Part shown: positions 32,697 through 41,993 of the stretch, piece by piece
Numbering within the stretch: the first letter of the stretch is position 1
Layout: the number at the start of each line of letters is the position of its first letter
NCBI GenBank assembly: GCA_023653055.1
Contig: JAMNXR010000002.1
Location: 1 to 64,000, forward strand
Reading direction: 5' to 3'
DNA from: Burkholderiaceae bacterium
Lineage (GTDB): Bacteria > Pseudomonadota > Gammaproteobacteria > Burkholderiales > Burkholderiaceae_B
DNA: 64,000 bases
Position numbers and translations under genes: made by a program
The notes under the pieces: generated by a model
Database searches by the model: none
The model's input: only the letters and a program-made list of their open reading frames with translations
What the model was told of the DNA's origin: nothing

Positions 32697-33992
32697 ATGA
32701 GGCTTTACCTTGGCAGGTTTTTAGCACTGGTTGTGCTGGCGCTCATACTTGGCTGGTCGCTCAGCGTGTTTCTTGATCCCCTTGTCGGTCTGCTGGTCGA
32801 AATCATTGTGATGGCGATCCCGCTTGCCAGAGGCTATCGCTATCTCGAACGTATGCAGCAACTGACCATGCTTGAATCTAATAAGCTTGGGACTGGCGCT
32901 TCTGGCGCTTGGGGGGATGCCCTTTCAAAAATTGACCGTATTGTGACCGATGCACGTTCGCAAATACATACGCTAGAAGCACGTCACAATCGTTTTATTG
33001 AGGGCTTTCAAGCCTCACCAAACGGTGTGGTGATGTTGGATGATGATCTTCATATTGAGTGGTGTAATGCAAGCGCTGAGAGTTTCTTTGGAATCAACTT
33101 ACGTAAAGATAATTTGCAAAACATCAGCTATCTGGTGCGCAACCCAGATTTTGTAAACTACCTCTCTTTGCGCCGCTTTGAGCATCCTATTGTGATTCAG
33201 CGTATGGGTTTTGCCCATGAGCTCACGATTGCTATTCAGGTCTTTCCTTTTGGAGAAGATCAGTTGCTCTTACTTGCCCAGGACGTAACAGATTTGCAAA
33301 AAACTGAGGCAATGCGTCGAGATTTTGTGGCGAATGTTTCGCATGAAATCCGCACACCCCTGACAGTATTGATTGGTTTCCTAGAAACCATGCAATCAAT
33401 TGAGCTCGCGCCGGATCAGCGTAACCGGTACGTCGGTTTGATGATGACGCAGTCTTCACGGATGAAAAGTTTAGTTGAGGATCTGCTGACCCTTGCGAAC
33501 CTGGAGGCCAATACTGCGTATGCGCCGATGCAAGAGTTTAATGTGGTAGCTGAGATGGCGGCTCTGAAAGTGGATGCCGAAGCGCTTTCTGCAGGCCGTC
33601 ACCGTATTGTTTTCGACGTCAAGACGGATACGGCGCTCTATGGTGAGCGACGCGAACTCCATTCGGCTTTTAGTAACCTGATTTCAAATGCGGTTCGCTA
33701 TACGCCGGAAGGTGGGCAGATCACGGTGAGCTGGAGTTTGAGCCCAAACCGGCATGGTATTTTTTCCGTGACGGATTCGGGGCCAGGTATTGAAGCCATC
33801 CATCTGCCGCGTTTGACAGAGCGGTTTTATCGTGTGGACGGCAGTCGTTCGCGTGATACGGGTGGCACAGGTCTTGGCTTGGCGATTGTCAAACACATCG
33901 CGACACGCCACAACGCGCAATTGTTGATTTCAAGCGTTGTGGGTGATGGCAGTACATTTAAATTGCGATTTGCACCTGAGCGCATTCTCTAA
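32697..33992 (+). CDS. phoR: PhoR phosphate sensor kinase
   Basis: 431 residues. One or two membrane helices lie in the first 45 residues with almost no periplasmic part, typical of PhoR. A PAS domain follows (about 95-195; GFQASPNGVVMLDDDLHIEW). The H-box is DFVANVSHEIRTPLTVLIGF, and the ATPase domain has LISNAVRYTPEGG and GTGLGLAIVKH. It phosphorylates PhoB under phosphate limitation. It ends two bases from the convergent small gene. Confidence 0.95.
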   Translation: MRLYLGRFLALVVLALILGWSLSVFLDPLVGLLVEIIVMAIPLARGYRYLERMQQLTMLESNKLGTGASGAWGDALSKIDRIVTDARSQIHTLEARHNRFIEGFQASPNGVVMLDDDLHIEWCNASAESFFGINLRKDNLQNISYLVRNPDFVNYLSLRRFEHPIVIQRMGFAHELTIAIQVFPFGEDQLLLLAQDVTDLQKTEAMRRDFVANVSHEIRTPLTVLIGFLETMQSIELAPDQRNRYVGLMMTQSSRMKSLVEDLLTLANLEANTAYAPMQEFNVVAEMAALKVDAEALSAGRHRIVFDVKTDTALYGERRELHSAFSNLISNAVRYTPEGGQITVSWSLSPNRHGIFSVTDSGPGIEAIHLPRLTERFYRVDGSRSRDTGGTGLGLAIVKHIATRHNAQLLISSVVGDGSTFKLRFAPERIL

Positions 33993-33994
33993 AA

Positions 33995-34342
33995 CTAGAG
34001 AAATTGCACGCGCTTAGTCAGACTGGCCAAATCGTTTTGGACTGACTGGAGCACGCCATCTGGTGAGACTGTGCCGCAAATGATGCCAACGCCCGAGACG
34101 GGGGCGAGGTTATCCACTTTAAAGCGTGCATCACCTGGTTTGGCTTTGATAAAGCAATCTTCATCGAAGTACAGTCGATCACCGCCATCATCAATTTCAT
34201 CAAAATCCACATGCTTTGCGCCGATAAAGGTTGCGATTTGCATCGTACCTTCGGTGAGTTCAAGGCTTCGAATTTCACGTGCGGTGGGGTCGATCAGATA
34301 AACATTCATGTATGAAGTCCAAGTGGTGATTTGTAAAGCCAT
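33995..34342 (-). CDS. Small acidic protein of unknown function
   Basis: 115 residues, or 104 if it starts at ATG 34309 (MNVYLIDPTAREIRSLEL), which seems more natural because the first eleven residues are unlike the rest and GGAC precedes 34309. It is soluble and acidic, with VDFDEIDDGGDRLYFDEDCF and a C-terminal GVGIICGTVSPDG. The YLIDP ... GxxLYFDED ... GIICGT layout recalls short uncharacterised proteins found in bacteria and phages, but I cannot name a family. It is convergent with phoR. Confidence 0.6.
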   Translation of the reverse strand: MALQITTWTSYMNVYLIDPTAREIRSLELTEGTMQIATFIGAKHVDFDEIDDGGDRLYFDEDCFIKAKPGDARFKVDNLAPVSGVGIICGTVSPDGVLQSVQNDLASLTKRVQFL

Positions 34343-34420
34343 TTAGCCGTATTTCAATTAATGCATGGCTGTTACTTTACTTGAATCTTGTCATGCGCGC
34401 GCAAGCGTGTGTGTAGACTT

Positions 34421-34822
34421 TCAATCAGCGCGGATCTTGTCAGCGAGTGTCTCTAGTAACGAGGCGGCGTGCGTTTGAGACTGTTGCTCAATGGTGCGAT
34501 AGAGACGGATCACCTCTAAGCCCACTGATGTGAGTGCGGTGCCTCCGCCCTGTGTGCCTCCGGTTGCTGCGCGAACAACGGGCTCTTTAAAATATTGGTT
34601 CATCTGATCGACTAATAACCAAGCGCGACGATAAGACATCCCCAGTTTTCTGCCAGCGGCTGAAATAGAGCCCGTTTCAGCGATCGCTTCCAGAATGGCG
34701 ATCTTGCCTGGCCCGACGGCGATCTCTTCGCCATATTTGATACGCAGGCGAAATTGAACCACGACATTTTTTGCGTCTGACGCGGCACGCAATACGGTTT
34801 TAGATTTTTTTTCTTTCAACAT
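34421..34822 (-). CDS. ModE-type winged-helix regulator, DNA-binding domain only
   Basis: 133 residues. The centre, GPGKIAILEAIAETGSISAA then GRKLGMSYRRAWLLVDQMN, is the LysR-like helix-turn-helix of ModE, including SYRRAW. The molybdate-binding domains that follow in full ModE are missing, so sensing must be different or indirect. It starts seven bases after the ferric-reductase-like gene stop and likely belongs to the same unit. Single-domain ModE proteins are common; targets are unknown. Confidence 0.82.
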   Translation of the reverse strand: MLKEKKSKTVLRAASDAKNVVVQFRLRIKYGEEIAVGPGKIAILEAIAETGSISAAGRKLGMSYRRAWLLVDQMNQYFKEPVVRAATGGTQGGGTALTSVGLEVIRLYRTIEQQSQTHAASLLETLADKIRAD

Positions 34823-34829
34823 ATATCAT

Positions 34830-36167
34830 TTAACGCATTTCAAAAAGTTCTTGATGAAAGCGACGACCTGGAAGACCTTGTTTTGACAACCAACGTTTGA
34901 TCGCTATACCAAACCCTGAGGCGCCACAGAACCAGACAGTGCGATGGAGAAAATCAGGCACAGTTTCACAGATTGTTTGTGCGGTTAATGCAGGATTTTT
35001 TCCGTTGATGGACAGGTGCAATCGCACGCCGGCTTGTTTGGTCAACTGTTCGACACTTTCAATGAGTGCATGATCTGAGTTGCGTGCACTGTAAAAGAGC
35101 GTGATCGGTTGCGATGCTGGAGTAGGTGCGTGGGCGAGCGCCTCTAGGCGCGATAAAAAGGGGGTGATGCCAATGCCGCCAGCAATCCAGATTTGAGGGC
35201 CTGGATCTGCAGCAAAATCAAACCTCCCATAAGGACCTTCGACGATCACAGGGTCTCCGACATGCAGTGCATGGCTCAACGTGCGTGTGTAATCGCCCAG
35301 TTGCTTGATGTGAAATGTGAGTCTTGCGTCATTCCTCCAGCTCGAGGACAGCGTAAAGGGGTGGTGACCTTCGCGGGGATCAAAGGTGACAAAGGCGAAT
35401 TGACCTTCCTTGTGTCCTTCCCAAGGTGTCGTCAGTGTGACCTCGACCTCAGTGACCTTGCCGTCCTCATGTAAACGAATCTGGCTGATGCGGCCGCTGG
35501 CGCGATGCGTCGCGCCAATTTGTTTAAACAGGGAAAGGCATGCAGCTGGAATGCCAATCAGCAAAAGCATACCGACTAAGAGACCAACCGGCGTAAGCCA
35601 AGCGATTTTGCCAAAAAGAATCAAGGTGTGAAACGCCAAAATCAAGTAGATCAGGGCAAGGATGCGATGTGTTTTAAAAAAGTAGCGGTAAGGAAACTTT
35701 TTCCAAAGTGCGAGTACGGCGAGTAACAGGAGTGCGTACAGCGCCCATTCTCCTAAATCCTCTGCGAGATCTTCTAGGGGCTTAAAAAAATTATTGTGCT
35801 GAAAAAAATCAGTTAATCCTTTCGGGGTCGAAAAATCCTGACGGTCATAGAAGCCAAGTTCGATCAGCCACTTATATTTTTTACTGAGCCAGTGCGCCAG
35901 CGCGAATAAGGCCGCTGTAATCCCCAGCCACTTGTGTAGACGGTAGTGTGTATCTAACCCCCCGACCCAGCGCTCAACTGTATGGAGTCGCATCGCGAGG
36001 ATCATGCCGATAGTCATTGCGACAAACGACATGATCCCCGTGTAGTAAAGCATCGATTTACGCAGCGCCCAAGGCGCGAGTGACCGTTCGATATCAGTGA
36101 GGCTGACCCAGTAGAGTACCGTGACCAGTACCAATAAAATTGCAAAGATCCATTTGATTCTTTTCAT
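34830..36167 (-). CDS. Ferric-reductase/NOX-like membrane flavoprotein
   Basis: 445 residues. About six membrane helices in the first 220 residues include the His-containing LHKWLGITAALFALAHWLSK and FKTHRILALIYLILAFHT, the expected heme-binding pairs. The second half is a ferredoxin-reductase module: HPFTLSSSW for FAD, GPYGRF, and WIAGGIGITPFLSRL for NAD(P). It should carry electrons from NAD(P)H across the membrane, perhaps for metal reduction. The physiological acceptor is unknown. A ModE-type regulator gene follows. Confidence 0.85.
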   Translation of the reverse strand: MKRIKWIFAILLVLVTVLYWVSLTDIERSLAPWALRKSMLYYTGIMSFVAMTIGMILAMRLHTVERWVGGLDTHYRLHKWLGITAALFALAHWLSKKYKWLIELGFYDRQDFSTPKGLTDFFQHNNFFKPLEDLAEDLGEWALYALLLLAVLALWKKFPYRYFFKTHRILALIYLILAFHTLILFGKIAWLTPVGLLVGMLLLIGIPAACLSLFKQIGATHRASGRISQIRLHEDGKVTEVEVTLTTPWEGHKEGQFAFVTFDPREGHHPFTLSSSWRNDARLTFHIKQLGDYTRTLSHALHVGDPVIVEGPYGRFDFAADPGPQIWIAGGIGITPFLSRLEALAHAPTPASQPITLFYSARNSDHALIESVEQLTKQAGVRLHLSINGKNPALTAQTICETVPDFLHRTVWFCGASGFGIAIKRWLSKQGLPGRRFHQELFEMR

Positions 36168-36235
36168 ACTGCCAGTATATTAGGGTTGTATTTCTAGAAC
36201 CACATAAAAAACAATGAGTCATAATGGAGACAACC

Positions 36236-37216
36236 ATGATCCGTCGTAAAATTTTGGCCACAATGTTGGCCGTATTAGGTACATCCTTTGCGGGAGCAGC
36301 CTTTGCCCAAGGCAACGTCAATTTCACCAAACCCATCAAGATCGTTGTGCCATTTGCCCCAGGTGGGACGTCAGATATTCTGTCACGCATGATTGCGCCC
36401 AAGTTATCCCTGACGCTTAAACAGACCGTTGTGGTTGAAAACCGTCCTGGTGCTGCAGGTAATTTGGGCGCCTCGCTTGTCGCGAAGTCCGATCCAGATG
36501 GACATACCCTTTTATTGATGGATCTGTCCTCACTGGCTGTCGCGCCTCACCTGTATACGACACTGACATACAATCCCGTCAAGGATTTGGCGCCTGTATC
36601 GATGATCAGTTTTTCTCCCTATTTATTAGCTGTGAATCCGAAGCTGGGCGTAAAAACTGTCGCTGAGCTCCTTGCGTTTGGCAAGAAAAATCCAGATAAG
36701 CTGATCTTTGCGCACGCGGGCATTGGTTCGGGTAATCAAATTGTCGGACTCGAGCTGGCCAAGCATTGGGGCATCGAGTGGGTGACGGTGCCTTACAAGG
36801 GTGGTTCGGCTGCGATCAATGCTGTGTTGGCGGGCGAAGCCAACGTGATAGTGAACGGTTCCACCGCGACCTTGCCCTATGTCAAAAACAATCAGCTCGT
36901 CGCCCTCGCGGTCACGGGAGATAAGCGCTTTGAGTCACTACCGAACGTCCCGACCTATGCTGAGCTCAAATTGCCGGCAGCAGACAGTGGCAGTTGGCAA
37001 GGGGTGTTAGTGGCCTCTGGAACGCCAGCCCCGGTTGTTGCGAAACTCAATGCGGAGATTAATGAGATTCTCAAAGACCCAGAAGTCGTTTCGAGAATTG
37101 CTGCGCAAGGTGCCAAGCCAGTTCCGATGACACCGCAAGCGCTGGCCACCTGGATGCAGGCCTCTTCAGTGAATTTTGGCAAAGTCATTCGCGAAAACAA
37201 CTTGAAGATCGAATAA
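36236..37216 (+). CDS. Bug/TctC-type periplasmic solute receptor
   Basis: About 326 residues from ATG 36236, with GGAGA five bases upstream. The signal peptide ends near GAAFAQG. Family marks: PIKIVVPFAPGGTSD, VENRPGAAGNLG and VPYKGGSAAINAVLAGE. It starts an apparent operon with a CitE-like lyase (36-base gap) and a class III CoA transferase, which suggests that it captures a carboxylic acid that those enzymes break down. Confidence 0.9.
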   Translation: MIRRKILATMLAVLGTSFAGAAFAQGNVNFTKPIKIVVPFAPGGTSDILSRMIAPKLSLTLKQTVVVENRPGAAGNLGASLVAKSDPDGHTLLLMDLSSLAVAPHLYTTLTYNPVKDLAPVSMISFSPYLLAVNPKLGVKTVAELLAFGKKNPDKLIFAHAGIGSGNQIVGLELAKHWGIEWVTVPYKGGSAAINAVLAGEANVIVNGSTATLPYVKNNQLVALAVTGDKRFESLPNVPTYAELKLPAADSGSWQGVLVASGTPAPVVAKLNAEINEILKDPEVVSRIAAQGAKPVPMTPQALATWMQASSVNFGKVIRENNLKIE

Positions 37217-37252
37217 AACGGTACATAATTGTAGGTTTTCTAGGAGCGGTAC

Positions 37253-38140
37253 ATGATGTCGTTGGTAAAGCCGATACGTACTTGGTTGTTTGCACCCGGA
37301 ATGGATGCCCGTAAGTGCGAAAAAGCCGTGCAATCTGGGGCGGATGCCTTGATCCTTGATCTTGAAGATGCTGTGGCCTTGTCTGAAAAGCCAAAAGCAC
37401 GCCTCATGCTCAATCAGTTGGTCAAATCCGTATCACCAGACCGCCAAGTGTATGTGCGTGTCAACGACTTCATGACCGGTATGACGGCCGAGGACCTGCG
37501 TGCTGTTTGTACGGGTGGCCTCGCAGGGATTGTGTTGTCCAAGGCGGAGTCTGCTGAAATGGTGCGGATTGCTAGCGCCATGATTGACGAGCTGTCTCGC
37601 GCCGAAGGCTTGCCGCACGGCCAAATCACAATGTGTGGGATCTTAGAGACCGCGCGCGGGGTGTTGCGTGCTGAAGAGGTCGCCGCAGCTGGCGGGAGAC
37701 TTTCCACACTCATGTTTGGTGCGGGAGATTTTACGGGCGATTTGGGGATTCCGACCTCTAATGTGGGGCCGCATTTGGTCAATGGCAAAATTCAAACCGC
37801 CTTGGCTTGTCGCGCGGCGGGGATTCGTCCACCTGTGGATACCGTATTTTTTGATGTCACAGACGCCGAAGGTTTTGAGGCGGATTGTCGTCAGGCAAAA
37901 GGTTTAGGTTTTCAGGGTAAAGCTGTCATTCACCCCAATCAGATTGCGATGGCGAATGGCGTATTTTCTCCATCGTCCGATGAGATTGCCTATGCACGTC
38001 TGGTGGTGGAGAGCTTTACCAAAGCCGAGTCAGAGGGCGTGGGTGCGATTCGTGTCGAGGGCAAACTGATCGACTATGCCATGGTTAAAAACTCCCAGAA
38101 GCTGCTTGATCTCGCACGCGCTTTAAAACTTTCTGAATAA
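37253..38140 (+). CDS. HpcH/HpaI-CitE-like aldolase/lyase
   Basis: 295 residues with AGGAG before the ATG. Typical CitE-family stretches: RTWLFAPGMDARKCEKA, DALILDLEDAVALSEK, VRVND, and GKAVIHPNQIAMAN. The Glu/Asp magnesium ligands are in LDLEDAV and near DFTGDLG. Such enzymes cleave or form malyl-, citramalyl- or related CoA thioesters. The next gene, a CoA transferase three bases on, would make the CoA ester. The exact acid is not readable from sequence. Confidence 0.87.
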   Translation: MMSLVKPIRTWLFAPGMDARKCEKAVQSGADALILDLEDAVALSEKPKARLMLNQLVKSVSPDRQVYVRVNDFMTGMTAEDLRAVCTGGLAGIVLSKAESAEMVRIASAMIDELSRAEGLPHGQITMCGILETARGVLRAEEVAAAGGRLSTLMFGAGDFTGDLGIPTSNVGPHLVNGKIQTALACRAAGIRPPVDTVFFDVTDAEGFEADCRQAKGLGFQGKAVIHPNQIAMANGVFSPSSDEIAYARLVVESFTKAESEGVGAIRVEGKLIDYAMVKNSQKLLDLARALKLSE

Positions 38141-38143
38141 ATC

Positions 38144-39391
38144 ATGACGATGTCTGCTGCTGATCAACATTCAAACACTTCTCAACCCAATTCAACTCCG
38201 ACCTCACAAACCTTGCCTCTCGAGGGTATTCGGGTACTTGACTTGGCTAGGCTCGTTGCCGGCGGCTGCATCGGTACCTTACTCGGCGACTTTGGCGCCG
38301 AAGTCGTCAAGATCGAGGCACCCGGCAAGGGCGACCCGTTACGCGGCTGGGCGGTCGAGAAAAAAGAGTTCTGGTGGAAGGTCTACGCACGCAATAAAAA
38401 GAGCATGACGCTCAACCTCGCGGTGCAGGAGGGGCGTGACATCCTGCTCGAGATGATTCCGCATTTTGATGTGATGATCGAGGGCTTTGTGCCCGGTAAG
38501 CTTGAAAGCTGGGGGCTCTCGCCTGAGGTCTTGCTCAAGATCAATCCTGGACTCGTGCTCGTGCGTGCCTCGGGTTGGGGGCAGACCGGCCCCTACAGCT
38601 CACGCCCTGGCTTTGGCACGCTGATCGAGTCGATGAGCGGTTTTGCGCATATGACTGGCATGCCCGATGGTCCCCCGACTTTGCCGCCGCTGCCACTCGC
38701 GGATATGACAACTGCGTTGTATGGCACGTCTGCGACGATGTTTGCGCTGTTTCATCGCGAGCGTCATGGGGGCAAAGGGCAAGTAATCGATTTGTCGATT
38801 TATGAGTCGATGATCTCTATCCTTGGACCTGCTGCAGCCGAGTATCAGCATTGTGGTGTGATTCAGCAACGACGCGGTAATCGCGCCCCAACCAATGCGC
38901 CGCGCAACACCTATCAGAGCGCGGATGGCAAATGGATTGCGATGTCAGCCGCGACGCAGTCGATGGCTGAAAAAACTATGCGGGCGATTGGTCGTCCTGA
39001 CATGATTGAGGATCCACGGTTCAAAACTAATGAACAGCGCATCATAAACGTTGAGGCGTTGGATGACGCCATTCAAGACGAAATCAGCAAGTTCAGCCAA
39101 GCGGATATGCTGGCGCGTTTTCATCAAGCTGGGGTCACGGCAGCACCCGTGTATGACATTGAGCAGTTGTTGGCCGATGAGCATGTGCAAAAGCGCGAAG
39201 TGATCGTGGAAGTCCCAGATCAGGAAATGGGGACGATCAAAATGCATAACGTCATTCCCCGCTTGTCCGGTACACCTGGCCAAATCCGCTCGACCGGGCC
39301 GGCTCTCAATCAGCATGGCGACGAAGTGCTGCGCTCAATTGGTTTTACAGAGGCGCGTATTGCGGCAGCCAAAGCGAAAGGTTTGTTTTAG
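38144..39391 (+). CDS. CaiB/BaiF family (class III) CoA transferase
   Basis: 415 residues. LEGIRVLDLARLVAGG, then LLGDFGAEVVKIEAPGKGDP, is the family opening, and NKKSMTLNL follows. The catalytic aspartate is expected in LPLADMTTALYG. It moves CoA between carboxylic acids. The N-terminal 25 residues are Ser/Thr/Gln-rich and not part of the family. It completes the Bug-lyase-CoA transferase unit; the stop overlaps the convergent MFS gene by four bases. Confidence 0.9.
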   Translation: MTMSAADQHSNTSQPNSTPTSQTLPLEGIRVLDLARLVAGGCIGTLLGDFGAEVVKIEAPGKGDPLRGWAVEKKEFWWKVYARNKKSMTLNLAVQEGRDILLEMIPHFDVMIEGFVPGKLESWGLSPEVLLKINPGLVLVRASGWGQTGPYSSRPGFGTLIESMSGFAHMTGMPDGPPTLPPLPLADMTTALYGTSATMFALFHRERHGGKGQVIDLSIYESMISILGPAAAEYQHCGVIQQRRGNRAPTNAPRNTYQSADGKWIAMSAATQSMAEKTMRAIGRPDMIEDPRFKTNEQRIINVEALDDAIQDEISKFSQADMLARFHQAGVTAAPVYDIEQLLADEHVQKREVIVEVPDQEMGTIKMHNVIPRLSGTPGQIRSTGPALNQHGDEVLRSIGFTEARIAAAKAKGLF

Positions 39392-40656
39392 CGGATGCGA
39401 ACAAAGCTACTGGCAAGTAGGGCGATACTGATGAGAATGGAGGAGAGCAAGCAGACCGAATGAAATCCGCTTAAAAAGGCTGCGTTGGCGGCAAGCCCCT
39501 GCTCAAGTGCGCTTAAGCGAACCTTTTCCAGTAACCATAGCCACAAGAGTGCTGCACTGACCACGCCGATGGTGCGCGTTAAAACGGTCAGGCCACCCGC
39601 CACGCCACGCGCCTGAATAGGTAAGGTTCTCACCACCCAATCAGAGTAAGACACTTGAAAAAGTCCCAGGCCGGCACCGTGAATAAAAACTGCCGCAAAG
39701 GTAAGTGGCAATGCAATGTCGATTGACCACAATCCTGTCATACACAAGCCTGCCACACAAAGCCAGCCTGCGCAGAAGGCGCTGTGGCGTGTCCCAAGAC
39801 GACCCGCTACCTGGGCGGTCAGGGCAGAGCCTATCAACATACCTAACGCCCAAATGGCCAGGACCAAACCTGATTGTGCGGGTCCCCAGTGTGCAACGGT
39901 TGAAAGGTAATAGGGGACAAGCAAGGGAATCGTAAAGCTCCCCATTTGGACGAGGATGCTGAGTACATTGATCGAAATAAATTGTGGTGAGGATTTAAAA
40001 ATATCGAATAGTAAAAAGATGGTAGAAGCTTTTTTTTGTTGAATGCTGCGGTTTGAGGGATTGTTGCTGCGTGCTTGGACTGTCACACTCGCATGGAGTG
40101 TCGGGCGATGACGCAGACGCTTTTCAATGAGGGGAAGTGCTGCGAGCGCAAGTAATGCGAGTGGCACGCGAAACCAATACACGCCAGGCCATCCCATCAG
40201 GGCAATACTGAGCCCACCCGCGAGCGGCGCAATGAGGCTGGCGATCGAGGTCATCGTGCCATACGCGGACAGAGCACGCGTGCGCGCGTGCTCATCGTAT
40301 AAAAACGTCACGAGTGCCGGGGCGCACGAGAGGGTGAGGGCCATGCTGATCCCTTGCAAGACCCTTGCCGAAATGAGCCAGAAATAACTGGGTGCAAGGG
40401 CGCAAAGCGACAGGGCTACGATGCCCATCATTAAGCCAATTCTGAAGACGCGCAAATGCCCAATGCGATCTCCTAGCGCACCAAAGCCGATGACAAGTAC
40501 CCCATACGTCAACACATAGCTGAGCGGAATCCAGCGAATCGCTTGCGTGTCGAGCGCAAAGGCCTCTGTAATGGCTGGGAAAGCAACATTGACGGAAAAG
40601 TCTAACGGTGCAATCGATGCGCCAAGTCCTATAATTAAAAGTGCGAGAATATTCAA
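39388..40656 (-). CDS. MFS transporter (EmrB/QacA-like group)
   Basis: 422 residues with about twelve helices. GFGALGDRIGHLRVFRIG is the loop 2-3 MFS signature, and ARVLQGISMALTLSCAPALV resembles the DHA group. The central loop near residues 185-215 is polar (SVTVQARSNNPSNRSIQQKK). Substrate unknown. It is divergent from the M20 hydrolase gene by 25 bases, so the two may share control. Confidence 0.8.
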   Translation of the reverse strand: MNILALLIIGLGASIAPLDFSVNVAFPAITEAFALDTQAIRWIPLSYVLTYGVLVIGFGALGDRIGHLRVFRIGLMMGIVALSLCALAPSYFWLISARVLQGISMALTLSCAPALVTFLYDEHARTRALSAYGTMTSIASLIAPLAGGLSIALMGWPGVYWFRVPLALLALAALPLIEKRLRHRPTLHASVTVQARSNNPSNRSIQQKKASTIFLLFDIFKSSPQFISINVLSILVQMGSFTIPLLVPYYLSTVAHWGPAQSGLVLAIWALGMLIGSALTAQVAGRLGTRHSAFCAGWLCVAGLCMTGLWSIDIALPLTFAAVFIHGAGLGLFQVSYSDWVVRTLPIQARGVAGGLTVLTRTIGVVSAALLWLWLLEKVRLSALEQGLAANAAFLSGFHSVCLLSSILISIALLASSFVRIR

Positions 40657-40681
40657 ACCAATCTCTTCCTAAGGTGTATGC

Positions 40682-41950
40682 ATGAGGATAGTCGATCAAC
40701 TCCATGAGCAGGCGCAAGCGCTTTTTGATGCATTGCGAATGGGTAGTCTAGATCATGCTCGGGGTGGCGTCACACGGGATACCTATGGTGTGGGAGAGGA
40801 TTACGCGCATACGCTGCTTGCCAAACACGCGACCCAGCTCGGCCTGGAGGTCAAGCACGACCATATGCGTAATACCTATATGGTGTTGCCAGGCAAAGAC
40901 CGTCATTTGCCAGCGATTGTGATTGGTTCGCACCTCGATTCGGTCGCGGGCGGCGGTAATTTTGACGGTGCTGCGGGTGTGGTGTCCGGCTTGATTGCCG
41001 TCCAAGCCCTTCAGCAAGCCGGTATCCAGTTGCCTTGCGATGTGGTGGTCATGGGCGTGCGCGCCGAGGAAAGCATTTGGTTTCAAGTGTCTTATATCGG
41101 TAGTCGTGGCGCGTTAGGTCGTTTGCAACCAGAGACCTTGAACGCGCTTAGGATTGATACGAAGCGCAGCTTAGCGGATCATTTGACTGAGGCGGGAGGT
41201 GATCCCGAGGCGGTCAAGCGGGGCGATGCCTTTTTGTCGCCAAAAAATGTTCGGGCCTTTATGGAGGTGCATATTGAACAAGCACCCAGCCTGGCACTCA
41301 CAGGCTTTCCGATTGCGATTGGGACAGGTGTGCCCGGTAATTTTCGCTATCCAAAGATCAGAATCAAGGGTGAGTATGGCCATGTGGGACTCGGTCGTCG
41401 CTTTCGTCATGACGCCTCGCTGGCGGGCGCAGATTTGACGCTTGGTCTTGATGCGATTTGGGCCGAATGGGAGCGGCAGGGCCGTTTAATGGCTTGTACC
41501 GTTGGAGAGTTTCATACCAACGTAGAAAGACACGGTCTCACGGTAGTACCCGGTGAGTTCAGCATGAGCCTGGATGTGCGGGCGTATGCGCAGCCTGATC
41601 TGGTGGAGTTGGAGTCTGCTTTTCTCGCACTTGTTAAAGAGGTAGAGAAAAAGCGAGGCGTCATGATTGACCTTGGGCTGCGTGCCAGTGCAGAGGTGGC
41701 TCAGGCAGATCCTGTCTTGACCCAACAATTAAGGGGCTGCGCGCAAGACTTGTCGATTGCGTGTTGTGATTTACCTAGTCCCGCATCGCACGATGCCGCC
41801 GCGTTTTGCGCCGCCGGTATTCCTTTTGGCTTTCTCTTTATTCGCAATCCAAACGGAAGCCATCACCCCGAAGAGGCGATGGCAACGGAGGACTTTATGC
41901 TCGCGACAGACGTACTCACGCGATGGTTGATGACCCAACAGGACACCTAA
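40682..41950 (+). CDS. M20-family Zn hydrolase (carbamoylase/allantoate amidohydrolase type)
   Basis: 422 residues. Zinc-site features: GSHLDSVAGGGNFDGAAGV (His, Asp), VRAEES (Glu pair), EVHIEQAPSL and NPNGSHHPEEAMATEDF. The dimerisation lid domain lies in the middle. Enzymes of this group hydrolyse N-carbamoyl amino acids, ureido acids or similar amides. No hydantoinase neighbours are present. It faces an MFS gene that may import the substrate or export the product. Confidence 0.85.
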   Translation: MRIVDQLHEQAQALFDALRMGSLDHARGGVTRDTYGVGEDYAHTLLAKHATQLGLEVKHDHMRNTYMVLPGKDRHLPAIVIGSHLDSVAGGGNFDGAAGVVSGLIAVQALQQAGIQLPCDVVVMGVRAEESIWFQVSYIGSRGALGRLQPETLNALRIDTKRSLADHLTEAGGDPEAVKRGDAFLSPKNVRAFMEVHIEQAPSLALTGFPIAIGTGVPGNFRYPKIRIKGEYGHVGLGRRFRHDASLAGADLTLGLDAIWAEWERQGRLMACTVGEFHTNVERHGLTVVPGEFSMSLDVRAYAQPDLVELESAFLALVKEVEKKRGVMIDLGLRASAEVAQADPVLTQQLRGCAQDLSIACCDLPSPASHDAAAFCAAGIPFGFLFIRNPNGSHHPEEAMATEDFMLATDVLTRWLMTQQDT

Positions 41951-41993
41951 TGGGTTCATCTAAAGGTGAGGAGGACTGCGATTTTCGTCGAGA

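Noticed and set aside
33985-34002. TTCTCT/AGAGAA inverted repeat at the phoR end as a terminator
   Set aside because: Short stem and no T-run on either side; it also lies across both stop codons.
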